A DNA stretch of 64,000 nt from an uncultured Prevotellaceae bacterium (GCA_947167515.1 CAMVIM010000002.1:62001-126000); one strand, 5' to 3'. Positions 54,671 to 63,562 are shown, counted from the stretch's first letter. A program made the numbers and translations. The notes: generated by a model not told the origin, from the letters alone.

Positions 54671-56584
54671 ATGATGGAAAGTATGAAAACGAGGCTATGG
54701 CAACTTGCCTTGGGCGCATTGCTTGTGAGCCATTCTGCTCATGCGCAGGAGTGGCTGAGGGTGCATCGTGGTTATGACGGTGAAACATGGACGATTCCTT
54801 TGTCTGTAAACCAGTTCTCGCAGTTTGATTTCTCGGATGAAGAGGACTTCCTGAGAGGGCATACGCGGCTGAAGGACGGCACGGAAATGGTCATTCCCTT
54901 CAGTATGAACAATTTGGAAGGCATTAGTTTTGCCAATGACCTGACCGATGAGGAGAAAGGTCACGACAAGTACCGTGTGTTTGCCCTCTACATCACCACG
55001 GAAGGGGAGGAGAACTTGGTGGAGAAGGAAGTGTGGCTGAACTGTCACTTCTCGTTGGACGGCAAAGGGGAATACTCCGACTATTCAGGCACGGGTCGTA
55101 TTCGTGGACGTGGAAACTCCACGTGGGAATGGTATGACAAGAAACCCTATAAGATCAAACTTGACTCGAAGAGCAAATTGCTCGGTTTGGAGAAGGCGAA
55201 GAACTGGAACCTGTTGGCCAATTACCGTGACGTGACGGACATGATGAATGTGGTGGCGTTTGAAACGGCGCGTTACATGGGCTTGCCTTTCACCAACCAC
55301 AGCCGTTTTGTGGAGGTGTTCCTGAATGGTGAGTACATAGGTGTGTATCAACTGACGGAAAAGATAGAGATAGGGACGAATCGTGTGAATATAGCCGAAG
55401 AAGGCGGACTGCTCATGTCGTTTGACCAAGATGATGGTCCCGACTTGAATCCTGGTGCAGGTGACAATTTCAAGAGCAAGGTGTTCGGTCTGCCTATGTG
55501 TGTGAAAGAGCCGGAAGATCTGACGGAGGAACAGATTGATTCCATCAGGGAAGAGTTTGCAGAGGTGGAGAAGTGCATCAAAGCACACGACTACGCCAAA
55601 CTGGACGAATTGGTTGACATCCCCTCGTTCATCAGCATTCTGCAGTTGCACGAGTATCTGTATAATGTGGAGATTGATGCGCCCCGCAGCCTTTACATCT
55701 TCCGCGACAAGGGCGGCAAATACACCTTCGGCCCTGTGTGGGACTACGATGCGGGTTTCGACTTTGACTGGACGAATATGGAGACGAACCACACGTTCTT
55801 CTCCAATTATCGGGAACTCATCTACGGTACAGACCCGTTGAATGCGACGGGTGCGAACTACGATATCAGCAAGTTCTTCCGCGAGATGTTTGGCAACAAG
55901 ACCTTTGTGGCACAGTATAAAGAGGCTTGGGCCAACAAGAGCGAGCAGATGTATAGCTATCCTTGGGAGACGGTGCAGAAATATGTAGAGGGGCTGAATA
56001 AGGGTGCCTATCGTCGGGATCAGTCGCAATGGCCGATGGCTTACACTTACCGTGGCTGGTACAACACAACGACCTACACTCCTGCCCAAGAGGTGGCGAA
56101 GATGTCGGCGTGGCTACAGAACAGAAAGGCTTACTTGGACGGTGTGATTGCAGCCTATCCAATAGGGAATGATGAGGTGATAGAGGTGATTGACCCAGCC
56201 GACTTGCAGGTGGTGAAGACCATTCAGATGACGAAGAATTGCGACTATAGAAGCGGCTACACCCAGCAAGGAAACATCGCCATCGCCAAGACCGACGTGG
56301 AGACGGCACTGGGTGGTGCTCCCACGGAACTGGTGCCACTCAATGCCGATGGCTCCGAGGGAACCAATACGGCTGCCAAGACCTACGGCGCATGGTTCGA
56401 TGCCAATGGCGACACAGGCGCATGGGGAGTGGGGCATGTCTATATCGAGAGCGACAACCTCTACTCATGGTCCTATGGCTGCCATCCCTCCAACTGCTGG
56501 TACGGCGAGACCCACACGGTCACGATGCAGTATCGTCGCGGTGCCAAGGCTGTTAATGTGGTAGTGACATTTCAAGTAAACTAA
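54671..56584 (+). CDS. Exported CotH-kinase-family protein
   Basis: A 637-residue protein with a signal peptide (about 6-26). The CotH kinase-like domain (about 130-480) shows 'GRIRGRGNSTWEWYDKKPYKIKL', 'NWNLLANYRDVTDMMNVVAFETARYMG', 'VFLNGEYIGVYQLTEKIEIG' and 'GPVWDYDAGFDFDW' with the conserved Asp residues. Eukaryote-like kinases of this type phosphorylate spore-coat proteins in Bacillus; in Bacteroidetes the substrates are unknown. The C-terminal 115 residues form a separate beta-rich module (DUF4859-like). metY follows after 12 bases, an odd partner. Confidence 0.88.
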   Translation: MMESMKTRLWQLALGALLVSHSAHAQEWLRVHRGYDGETWTIPLSVNQFSQFDFSDEEDFLRGHTRLKDGTEMVIPFSMNNLEGISFANDLTDEEKGHDKYRVFALYITTEGEENLVEKEVWLNCHFSLDGKGEYSDYSGTGRIRGRGNSTWEWYDKKPYKIKLDSKSKLLGLEKAKNWNLLANYRDVTDMMNVVAFETARYMGLPFTNHSRFVEVFLNGEYIGVYQLTEKIEIGTNRVNIAEEGGLLMSFDQDDGPDLNPGAGDNFKSKVFGLPMCVKEPEDLTEEQIDSIREEFAEVEKCIKAHDYAKLDELVDIPSFISILQLHEYLYNVEIDAPRSLYIFRDKGGKYTFGPVWDYDAGFDFDWTNMETNHTFFSNYRELIYGTDPLNATGANYDISKFFREMFGNKTFVAQYKEAWANKSEQMYSYPWETVQKYVEGLNKGAYRRDQSQWPMAYTYRGWYNTTTYTPAQEVAKMSAWLQNRKAYLDGVIAAYPIGNDEVIEVIDPADLQVVKTIQMTKNCDYRSGYTQQGNIAIAKTDVETALGGAPTELVPLNADGSEGTNTAAKTYGAWFDANGDTGAWGVGHVYIESDNLYSWSYGCHPSNCWYGETHTVTMQYRRGAKAVNVVVTFQVN

Positions 56585-56596
56585 AAAGACAATAAT

Positions 56597-57877
56597 ATGA
56601 GTAAGAAGAATCTTGAGACCATCTGCGTGCATGGCGGATGGAAACCATCGAAGGGCGAGCCTCAGCAGCTGCCCATCTATCAGAGTACCACTTTCAAGTA
56701 TGACACCAGCGAGCAGATGGCTCGTCTTTTCGACTTGAAGGATGCAGGATATTTCTATACACGTCTGGCCAATCCCACCAACGACCAGGTGGCAAAGAAG
56801 ATTGCTGCCCTCGAAGGTGGTGTGGGTGCTGTGCTGACCAGTAGCGGACAGGCGGCTAACTTCTATGCAGTCTTCAACATCTGTGAGGCTGGCGACCATT
56901 TCATCACCTCCAACACCATCTATGGTGGTACGTTCAACCTCTTTGGCGTGACCATGAAGAAACTCGGCATCGAGTGTACCTTCATTGACCCCGATTGGGA
57001 CGACGAGCGCATCGAGAAGGAGTTCCGTCCTAACACCAAGTGCTTCTTTGGCGAGACTATCAGCAACCCTGGTGGCAATGTGTTTGACATCGAGCGTTTT
57101 GCCAAGATGGCGCACAAGCATGGTGTGCCACTCATTGTCGATAACACCTTCGCCACACCCATCAACTGCCGTCCCTTCGAGTGGGGCTGCGACATCGTGA
57201 CGCACTCCACCACGAAGTATATGGACGGTCATGCTACACAAGTAGGTGGTTGTGTGGTGGATAGCGGCAACTTCGACTGGGATGCATACGCAGACAAGTT
57301 CCCAGGTCTGACAACTCCCGATGAGAGTTATCATGGATTGACTTACACCAAGGCTTTTGGTAAGATGGCATATATGACTAAGCTCGTTGCTCAGCTCATG
57401 CGTGACCTTGGTTCCATTCCTGCTCCTCAGAATGCCTTCCTGCTCAACCTCGGTTTGGAAACCCTGCATCTCCGTATGCGTCAGCATTGTGCCAATGCAC
57501 AGAAAGTGGCAGAATGGCTGGAGAAGAACCCGAAGGTGGGCTGGATAAACTATTGCGGACTGCCTTCTAACAAGTACTATGCATTGGGTCAGAAGTACCT
57601 GCCTAATGGCTCTTGCGGCGTGATTGCCTTTGGTTTGAAGGGTAGTCGTGAGGAAGCCATCAAGTTCATGGACAACCTCGACTTTATCTCCATCGTTACC
57701 CATGTAGCCGATGCCCGCACTTGTGTTCTCCATCCTGCTAGCCACACTCACCGTCAACTCTCCGACGAGCAACTTCGTGAAGCAGGTGTAGCTCCCGACC
57801 TCGTGCGCCTCTCTGTGGGCATCGAGAATGTGGAGGACATCATTGCCGACTTGGAACAGGCGATGGAGAAAATGTGA
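56597..57877 (+). CDS. metY: O-acetylhomoserine sulfhydrylase (Cys/Met PLP enzyme)
   Basis: Makes homocysteine from O-acetylhomoserine and sulfide. The 426-residue protein begins 'ETICVHGGWKPSKGEPQQLPIYQSTTFKYDT'. The PLP-binding lysine is in HSTTKYMDGH, and 'SSGQAANFYAVF' and 'GLETLHLRMRQH' fit the MetY branch rather than MetB. It begins 12 bases after the CotH gene. 27 bases of its 3' end recur at 59311-59337. Confidence 0.92.
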   Translation: MSKKNLETICVHGGWKPSKGEPQQLPIYQSTTFKYDTSEQMARLFDLKDAGYFYTRLANPTNDQVAKKIAALEGGVGAVLTSSGQAANFYAVFNICEAGDHFITSNTIYGGTFNLFGVTMKKLGIECTFIDPDWDDERIEKEFRPNTKCFFGETISNPGGNVFDIERFAKMAHKHGVPLIVDNTFATPINCRPFEWGCDIVTHSTTKYMDGHATQVGGCVVDSGNFDWDAYADKFPGLTTPDESYHGLTYTKAFGKMAYMTKLVAQLMRDLGSIPAPQNAFLLNLGLETLHLRMRQHCANAQKVAEWLEKNPKVGWINYCGLPSNKYYALGQKYLPNGSCGVIAFGLKGSREEAIKFMDNLDFISIVTHVADARTCVLHPASHTHRQLSDEQLREAGVAPDLVRLSVGIENVEDIIADLEQAMEKM

Positions 57878-57907
57878 TAAGAACGTCAGGCTCATATAAA
57901 AAGATAG

Positions 57908-58456
57908 ATGATGAAGCGAATAATTCTGACAGGAACGGCCTTGCTTTTGACTCTTGTGGCATTTGCCCAGGACTCTGTCCGTGTTTTTTCGGCAGATAAG
58001 ATAGAGGTGGACGCGCATGCCTACAACGTAAACCACGATAAAAAAGGAAATGTGAGAGCCGCACGTGCCGACGTGACGGTCCGCACCATTGTTCGCAACA
58101 ATGGCGAGAAGGAACGTAAGGCGTGGGTGATGCAGAAACTGATAGACGAAGAGGGCAATTATGTCGGTAAAAGCGATTATGCCTTTGTAAATGTCTTGCC
58201 TCATGATACGGCCAGTGTGGAAATGACCATACAGATGCTCAATGTTCGTCTGCAGCAGACAGAAGAAGAACCCATCCGTTTCTCCCTCCAGACTTATGTT
58301 GCGCCAAAAAACATGAAGATGAAGGAACGTAATAAAGATGATGTGAAGAGGACGGCATTTGCATCATGGCTTCTCGGTTCGCTGGCTGCAGATAAGCTGT
58401 ATGAGAAAGAGCGTCAGCATTACGGAACCTACTATACACCCGTCAGCTTTCAGTGA
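57908..58456 (+). CDS. Exported Ig-like protein of unknown function
   Basis: A 182-residue protein with signal peptide (MMKRIILTGTALLLTLVAFA) and one beta-sandwich (about 25-135: 'ARADVTVRTIVRNNGEKERKAWVMQKLIDEEGNYVGKS') like the Ig-like domain of GH2 enzymes; a helical C-terminus follows. I do not recognise a function. It lies 30 bases after metY and is followed by a terminator. Confidence 0.7.
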   Translation: MMKRIILTGTALLLTLVAFAQDSVRVFSADKIEVDAHAYNVNHDKKGNVRAARADVTVRTIVRNNGEKERKAWVMQKLIDEEGNYVGKSDYAFVNVLPHDTASVEMTIQMLNVRLQQTEEEPIRFSLQTYVAPKNMKMKERNKDDVKRTAFASWLLGSLAADKLYEKERQHYGTYYTPVSFQ

Positions 58457-58484
58457 TAACGAAATAACAAATTGGTATGATTAA

Positions 58485-58517
58485 GGGGCTTTGCCACACG
58501 GTGAAGCCCCTTTTTTT
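58485..58517 (+). terminator. Terminator after the exported Ig-like gene
   Basis: GGGGCTT (58485-58491) pairs with AAGCCCC (58504-58510), followed by seven T: a classic intrinsic terminator. Confidence 0.9.
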
Positions 58518-58645
58518 GTCCTTTTTTCTTTGTGTGATTGACTTAGACCAGAATAGAAAGCTAACGCTTCTTGTCTATATGTCTTTTGTCCGTTATTTCT
58601 TCATACGCTACATGTTTTGGTTAGACGGATTGATAATAATTTCGC

Positions 58646-58774
58646 TTACGCCGCCACGCCCAGCTCGTAGAGATGCTCAGGTGCGATGTCGATAGTGCCG
58701 TTGAGCCAGCAGACCGTCCAGCCGTCAAGTGCGCGGGCGGCTGTGACCCATTTCAAAACATTCTCCTGTTCCAT
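58646..58774 (-). CDS. Shortened DUF2442 protein
   Basis: A 42-residue product: start MEQENVLKWVTAARALDGW, then TVCWLNGTIDIAPEHLYELG. It has the two ends of a DUF2442 protein (opening strand; W-NG-DIAPE-LYE end), but the usual 35-40 residues between are missing. The reading frame is intact, so an internal deletion is likely. It starts 5 bases after the DUF4160 gene; these two domains are usual partners in small modules of unknown role. Confidence 0.6.
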   Translation of the reverse strand: MEQENVLKWVTAARALDGWTVCWLNGTIDIAPEHLYELGVAA

Positions 58775-58779
58775 GTTGC

Positions 58780-59037
58780 TTAGTCGAGAGGGTTAATCTT
58801 TGCCAGCGTTTCGCCGTTCTCCATGCGCTCCCAGTTTGCCATGAGTTCGTCCTTGTGCAGGTCGAGCCATTCGAAGACGAGATGCAGGGCGCGTCTCGGC
58901 ATCTGTCCCGTCACCTGCCCTGTCTGGATGTCGATGGTAGCACGATATTCGTTGTAGCGCACGTAGAAGTGCGGCGGGTTGTGATCGGGCAAGTACATCG
59001 TAATGACGATTCCATAGAAGTGGCAAATCTCTGGCAT
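58780..59037 (-). CDS. DUF4160 protein
   Basis: An 85-residue protein: MPEICHFYGIVITMYLPDHN, then PPHFYVRYNEYRATIDIQTG, the DUF4160 (PF13711) hallmark PHFHV-like box. Often paired with DUF2442 in bacteria and suspected of toxin-antitoxin-like roles; no function is proven. The start was set at 59037 by this motif and the -7 box TATCTTTG at 59074-59067. Confidence 0.85.
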   Translation of the reverse strand: MPEICHFYGIVITMYLPDHNPPHFYVRYNEYRATIDIQTGQVTGQMPRRALHLVFEWLDLHKDELMANWERMENGETLAKINPLD

Positions 59038-59066
59038 GTTGTTACATTGTTTATTGATTCTCGCGA

Positions 59067-59074
59067 CAAAGATA
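59067..59074 (-). promoter_or_regulatory. -7 box for DUF4160-DUF2442
   Basis: TATCTTTG on the minus strand, 29 bases before the start at 59037; no clear -33 element. Confidence 0.5.
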
Positions 59075-59183
59075 CAGCTTTTTTTGAGAATCACTCTTTA
59101 TTGGCATAAAAAAATGTATCATTGTCTCCAAGGTGGAGAAAATAATGAGCCCCCCATGGACCATTGGAATTTTGCTTTAACAG

Positions 59184-59251
59184 CCTCGGAATCGGTCTGA
59201 GTCACACCTATGGTGGCGGTCTGAGTCACACCGATTTTGAGGTAGTGGAAG
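59184..59251. repeat. Fold-back element with two 24-base-period units (copy 3)
   Basis: GGTCTGAGTCACACC at 59194 and 59218, 24 bases apart; ends CCTCGGAATCGG and CCGATTTTGAGG. Same right flank as copies 1 and 2 (TTTTG-GG, three bases, TGGAAG). It has one unit fewer. Confidence 0.85.
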
Positions 59252-59310
59252 AGGGGAAAAAGAGGATACGCCGTTGAGGTGTCAGAGGCTGTTCGCTTTC
59301 CTCTGTACAC

Positions 59311-59337
59311 TCATTGCCGACTTGGAACAGGCGATGG
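59311..59337 (+). pseudogene. Copy of the metY 3' end
   Basis: 27 bases identical to 57840-57866 inside metY, then diverging but still ending ATGTAA where metY has ATGTGA. It lies 1.4 kb downstream of metY, without the rest of the gene. Confidence 0.75.
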
Positions 59338-59367
59338 CGAAGATGTAAGGACAAAGGGATGAGAGAC

Positions 59368-59412
59368 AAAAAGGAAGGCGCTCTGCCGCTACAGCAGAAC
59401 GCCTTCCTTTTT
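59368..59412. terminator. Bidirectional terminator before the 60901 gene end
   Basis: AAAAAGGAAGGCG (59368-59380) pairs with CGCCTTCCTTTTT (59400-59412), extended inward by TCTGC/GCAGA. It ends the minus-strand sigma-factor operon. Confidence 0.85.
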
Positions 59413-59419
59413 CTTGCTC

Positions 59420-60901
59420 TTAGTGCTCAGACAAGGCTTGCCCCATCTCCTTCATGTATTTCTCCATGAGCTGGTTGACCTGTCTCTGGGCATCTTTGGC
59501 AGGCTTGGGCAGAACACCGACGTTCTTGTACAATTCTCCGTATGCTTGACTCTGTTCGGAGTAGAACTTGAGAATCCCTTCATATAGTCCCTTTTTCCAA
59601 ATAGGAGGAAGAGCATCGTCAAAAATACCTTTCAGATATTTGATGTAGTCCTGAAACTTCACGTCCAGTTCCTTGTTCAGTTTGATGATTTGCTTGAAAT
59701 AGTTGTCTGAGCCGGTGAGTGACCCCATTTTCACAAAAGGTTCCAGAGAACTGTAGGTGGCTTTGATGGCATCCATGTTCCCCTTGAGGGCTGTGGATTG
59801 GGCTTCGATTCGCATCTCCTGTTCAGGTGTGGGCTTGATTTCGTCCTTAAGAGAAATTACCCGACCGTCGGTGGGTATCGTGTCAACTTCCTCCCAACCA
59901 TCTCCCAACTCGTCGTCCACCACCACAGTGTCCCCCCCCCACTCATCGTCCACCACGGCAACATCGTCATTCCCTCGTTTTTGCCGTTCATTCAGCAGGC
60001 TCCTTCCCGAGTAGCGTCCCACACGACGCTCATAGTCTTGGTCGCCATCGTAGTAACCGTTGTGTACGGTGATGTTGTAGGTCTCGCCAGGCACGAAGTC
60101 GAGGTTTATCCATGCGGAGCAGAGCGAACCATCGGGGAAGATGCAGCGCAGGCGTCCCGCCATAGGTTTCTCCAGTTCTGTCTGCCACTCAAAGCGTTTG
60201 TTGATGACGGGCACACAAGCCACATAGTCATCATCTCCAATGGCAGCAAGTTCGTCAGCAGTCTCGGCGATGTAGATGTTATAGAGCGAGTCCTTGATGT
60301 TCTCATCCACACGTCCCACAATCTTGAAGGTCTTCTTCGACGATGCCAGTTCCTTCTCGTAGATGTCGGGACGCAGGGAGGTAATCATAAAGACCGTACC
60401 TTCCACGTCCTTTCCTGACTTAAAGTCGCCCCTTTCCCAAGCAATGGCATAGACATCGCGCAGTTGTGGGTTTTCGGGGTTCTTGGTAGCCATATACCAC
60501 ATCTCTTGACTCTCCTTAGTGCGGATGTTGAGATAATTGTTCTTGAGCATGTCAGAGGTGGGCATTTTCAGCGCGAAGTGCTGCTTGCTGCCCGGCGTGA
60601 TGTGCAGAATTTGGTAGCAAAGTGGCTCGTCGGCCATGAAACTGGAGGCGATGGCCTCAAAAGAAGCGTCGGTCGTGTGGCATGAAAAGGCGGAAATCTT
60701 TTCGCTCGACTCGATGATGTTCGTGTTCGGATTTCGGTTGATGGAAAACGATAGCCCCTCCTTCTCTCCGAAGTGGTCGATGATGGCATTGAGAGTTACA
60801 ATGACTTTCTCAGGCCTTTTCTGACGGCTGGCAGCCGACTGGGCATGGATGACTGCGATGGTGCTGCATGCGATGAGCAGCAAAGTGAATAAGCGTTTCA
60901 T
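59420..60901 (-). CDS. Exported protein of the ECF sigma operon
   Basis: A 493-residue exported protein of unknown function. Signal peptide (MKRLFTLLLIACSTIAVIHA); an N-terminal domain about 30-110; a DUF4369-like beta-domain (about 190-300: 'TFKIVGRVDENIKDSLYNIYIAETADEL', 'YNITVHNGYYDGD'); an acidic Asp/Val-rich linker (about 315-345); a helical C-terminus. A run of nine G in the coding strand (59932-59940) lies in the linker and is prone to slippage. It is encoded right after the anti-sigma candidate (15 bases) and is probably part of its envelope-stress response. Confidence 0.7.
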   Translation of the reverse strand: MKRLFTLLLIACSTIAVIHAQSAASRQKRPEKVIVTLNAIIDHFGEKEGLSFSINRNPNTNIIESSEKISAFSCHTTDASFEAIASSFMADEPLCYQILHITPGSKQHFALKMPTSDMLKNNYLNIRTKESQEMWYMATKNPENPQLRDVYAIAWERGDFKSGKDVEGTVFMITSLRPDIYEKELASSKKTFKIVGRVDENIKDSLYNIYIAETADELAAIGDDDYVACVPVINKRFEWQTELEKPMAGRLRCIFPDGSLCSAWINLDFVPGETYNITVHNGYYDGDQDYERRVGRYSGRSLLNERQKRGNDDVAVVDDEWGGDTVVVDDELGDGWEEVDTIPTDGRVISLKDEIKPTPEQEMRIEAQSTALKGNMDAIKATYSSLEPFVKMGSLTGSDNYFKQIIKLNKELDVKFQDYIKYLKGIFDDALPPIWKKGLYEGILKFYSEQSQAYGELYKNVGVLPKPAKDAQRQVNQLMEKYMKEMGQALSEH

Positions 60902-60916
60902 ATCGTTCTTGTTTTT

Positions 60917-61639
60917 TTATTTCTGTGCCATTTTTTCTAATGTGTATTTTGAAATCTCCAGTTCCAGCTCCACCCATTTCAGGTAAGCCTCGTTGGCTTG
61001 CTGCTTCAACAGGGCGATTTCCTCTGGAGTGTATTTGTAGTTCTCTGGACGAGTGATAGGGATGTCTCGTTCAGTCAGCATGACGGTAGCAGTCTCGTTG
61101 CGAGGGGCTTCTACGGTTGTCTGTTCGGTGGAAGGCTCTACGGCTGCAACTTCTGCTGTAGCCGACTTCTCAGAGGTGGACTCCTGCGCCAAGAGCGGTT
61201 GAGTGGTTGTTGGTGTTGACTGTTTCACCTTAGGCTGTTCAGCCACCTGCTTCTCCGATGGTTCGGAAATCCTCTGTGGTACTTCCGCTTCAGTTGCCTT
61301 TTGGGAAGCTTCCCTTTGTGGCACTTCTTTTTCCGTCTTAGGCTTCTCCACCTTCACGGCAATAGGCTTCCCCGTTGACATCCCATCTTCTGGCGTTCCC
61401 TTCGGTGGGGTGAGGAAGACGGCTATCAAGGCTGCCACACATGCCGCTGCCACCGAAGGCCAAAGCATGCGGGAGCGTCTTCTTTTCGCAGCCTTCTTCG
61501 CCCTCTCTTCCTCCACGCGCTTCATCAGTCGTGCGTTGAGGTCGGCTGGCATCGGTGGCAAAGCCTCTTCCTCCAGCCTGATGGCATCACGAAGGTTCGT
61601 GTCCTGTTGGCGTAATGTGTCGATATTGTCTTCTTTCAT
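60917..61639 (-). CDS. Anti-sigma-factor-like membrane protein
   Basis: A 240-residue protein with a cytoplasmic N-terminus (about 1-55, helical 'LRQQDTNLRDAIRLEEEALPP'), one membrane helix (about 58-76, 'LWPSVAAACVAALIAVFL') and a Pro/Thr/Glu-rich periplasmic stretch ending in a helical part. The layout matches single-pass anti-sigma factors, though no zinc-binding ZAS motif is seen. The start overlaps the sigma gene stop by four bases, so the two are coupled. Confidence 0.72.
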   Translation of the reverse strand: MKEDNIDTLRQQDTNLRDAIRLEEEALPPMPADLNARLMKRVEEERAKKAAKRRRSRMLWPSVAAACVAALIAVFLTPPKGTPEDGMSTGKPIAVKVEKPKTEKEVPQREASQKATEAEVPQRISEPSEKQVAEQPKVKQSTPTTTQPLLAQESTSEKSATAEVAAVEPSTEQTTVEAPRNETATVMLTERDIPITRPENYKYTPEEIALLKQQANEAYLKWVELELEISKYTLEKMAQK

Positions 61640-62196
61640 GATTGGAGCATTTGAATGATTTTACAAAGTTTCTTTCTCGTTCGGAACAGTTTCGAACCGA
61701 TGGTGTTGGGTGGAGAGTCGGTCACGTAGGCGATGTCCTTCACGCTCATCTCCTCATAGTAGAACATCGTGATGAGGCTCCGTTCCTCAGGTGGCAGATG
61801 TTTCAAGGCAGCCCGTATCAGTTGCACCGTCTCAGGGTCAGGATGCCCCAAGGTCGCCTCCACTTCCGCCTCCGACAGCCTTTCCGCCTCTCCGTCCTGG
61901 TCCTCAAAGTAGATGACCTCTCTCCGCTTGTGCCTCAGCCAGGTAATGGACTCGTTGTAGGCGATGCGTGACACCCACGTCTTGAAGGATGCCTTCTCCT
62001 CATTATACATATTTATATTTAGAAAGACCTTCAGGAACACATCCTGATACACCTCCTCGGTATCCTCCACACTCGGCAACAGCCTCACCACTTGGTTGAA
62101 GACATGTCTGCCATATCTCTCAACCATCATCTGCTGAGCCTTGGGGCTTTGTTCCTTCAGCCCCTCTATCAGATTTATCTCTATATCTGTCACCAT
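61636..62196 (-). CDS. ECF RNA polymerase sigma factor
   Basis: A 186-residue sigma-70 factor with region 2 (about 20-90, 'VEDTEEVYQDVFLKVFLNINMYNEEKASFKTWVSRIAYNESITWLRHKRR') and region 4 (about 130-183, 'LPPEERSLITMFYYEEMSVKDIAYVTDSPPNTIGSKLFRTRKKL'). It lies first in an operon with an anti-sigma candidate and an exported protein. Targets are unknown; the operon itself is a likely one. Confidence 0.93.
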   Translation of the reverse strand: MVTDIEINLIEGLKEQSPKAQQMMVERYGRHVFNQVVRLLPSVEDTEEVYQDVFLKVFLNINMYNEEKASFKTWVSRIAYNESITWLRHKRREVIYFEDQDGEAERLSEAEVEATLGHPDPETVQLIRAALKHLPPEERSLITMFYYEEMSVKDIAYVTDSPPNTIGSKLFRTRKKLCKIIQMLQS

Positions 62197-62293
62197 TTTT
62201 CGAGGTCTTCTACTTATATATACGATGGTGAAACACGAAAAATTGCAAAGGAGTGAAAAAAAGTGTTTTTCTTGCTCTTTTTCTGGTTCAGAA

Positions 62294-62356
62294 AAGGCGT
62301 ACCCCTCGACTACGAAGGGTCGTACCCGAGGGGTACGCCTTGCCGTAGTCGAGGGG
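62294..62356. repeat. Two overlapping, mutually exclusive hairpins
   Basis: Hairpin A: 15-base arms at 62294-62308 and 62327-62341 (AAGGCGTACCCCTCG). Hairpin B: 13-base arms at 62302-62314 and 62344-62356 (CCCCTCGACTACG). They share 62302-62308, so only one can form at a time. They lie between the sigma gene and the AAA ATPase gene. Confidence 0.8.
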
Positions 62357-62384
62357 TTCGATTTTGAAGATGTGTCGTATCTTC

Positions 62385-63521
62385 TTATTTTGAATAGTTG
62401 TCATCCCTGTTCAGCCATAGGGCAAAGAAGGGGTCATAGACCATGTAGGTGGATTTCTCTTGGGTGATGAAGTCTTTGTCTAACAATCCGCGGACGGCGG
62501 CTGTCACTACACTGACCGTTTGCAAGTGATGTTTCTTGATGAAGTTTTTGCTGGTGATGCTTTGAGCCTTGCCTTCTCGTGCAATGGCGATGAAAACTTC
62601 GCGCTGTTTTTCGGGTATCTTGTCCAGCAGGTCAGCGTATGTTTCGGAGAACATGTCGAGGATATAGGTGATGGCTGCATCCACCATGTCGAGGGTGCAG
62701 CGGGTGTTGGGGGGTGTTTTGAGGAAGAGGACGTTCAAAACACGTTGGATGCACGAGGTGACGGCATCGAACCGCTCGTAGATGTTGGTCACCACTCCTT
62801 CTTCCAGCGCCTTCCCGAATTTTGCGAACTGCATCTGTGCGAACTCCTCGTATTTCTCTACGGGGATAGGTTTCAGGTTCATGATGAGCACAGACTGATA
62901 GAACGGACGGGAGGGTGAGGTGAAAATCTCGCCCATCAGATGCCGTTTGCTACCTGCAAAGATGAAGGTGGCATTGATGCAGCGTTGGATGTAGGTGCGG
63001 AGAGTCGCTTCTACGTTAGGGGCATCGCTATAACGTGTAATTTGCTGAAACTCATCGATGGCCACAAGGCAGGGCTTGTCTGCCTCGCGAAGATACTGAA
63101 AGATTTCGTCCAGTGTGACGGCAGGGTTCTCGATGTCTCCAAGTCCAAGGCTCCATGTCGGGATGTTGTTGATGTCAAATGTGATTTCGGAACGAATGGA
63201 GCGTAATACGTTCAAGAATCCCTCCCAAACAGCACGTCCCTTGGGACGGAGTTCGTCAAGGATGGCTCGCCCAAAAACATTGACGAAATCACGCAGGCTG
63301 TTTGTTGCATAGATGTCAATATGGAACGTGTAAAAGTGCTCCTGAATCTCGGGTTGGTGGAAGCAATGGTGTATCAGGTCTGTCTTGCCCACCCGTCGAG
63401 GGGATATAAGTGCCATGTTGTTACCATTGACGGTAAGTTCCACCAACTGCTTGGTTTCTTCCACTCTGTCGCAGAAATATTCGGCTCCAGCATAGCCTTT
63501 TATCACAAATGGATTGTCCAT
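62385..63521 (-). CDS. AAA ATPase of the archaeal-type ATPase family
   Basis: A 378-residue protein with Walker A SPRRVGKTDLI (about residue 40-50), Walker B CLVAIDEFQQI, sensor 'FIFAGSKRHLMGEIF' and a C-terminal winged-helix domain ('KHHLQTVSVVTAAVRGLLDKDFI'). It opens MDNPFVIKGYAGAEYFCDRVEE, typical of AAA_35/ATPase-2 type proteins common in Bacteroidetes. The cellular role is unknown. Its promoter region contains stacked palindromes (63563-63597). Confidence 0.85.
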   Translation of the reverse strand: MDNPFVIKGYAGAEYFCDRVEETKQLVELTVNGNNMALISPRRVGKTDLIHHCFHQPEIQEHFYTFHIDIYATNSLRDFVNVFGRAILDELRPKGRAVWEGFLNVLRSIRSEITFDINNIPTWSLGLGDIENPAVTLDEIFQYLREADKPCLVAIDEFQQITRYSDAPNVEATLRTYIQRCINATFIFAGSKRHLMGEIFTSPSRPFYQSVLIMNLKPIPVEKYEEFAQMQFAKFGKALEEGVVTNIYERFDAVTSCIQRVLNVLFLKTPPNTRCTLDMVDAAITYILDMFSETYADLLDKIPEKQREVFIAIAREGKAQSITSKNFIKKHHLQTVSVVTAAVRGLLDKDFITQEKSTYMVYDPFFALWLNRDDNYSK

Positions 63522-63540
63522 ACCTTATTCATTTTGAGCA

Positions 63541-63548
63541 CAAAGGTA
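63541..63548 (-). promoter_or_regulatory. -7 box of the AAA ATPase gene
   Basis: TACCTTTG on the minus strand, 19 bases before the start. The palindromes upstream overlap its -33 region. Confidence 0.55.
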
Positions 63549-63562
63549 TGATTTTTCTGCAA

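Noticed and set aside
56465-58204. 579-codon ORF opposite metY
   Set aside because: It spans three real genes and two gaps on the other strand, and its sequence has no domain character.
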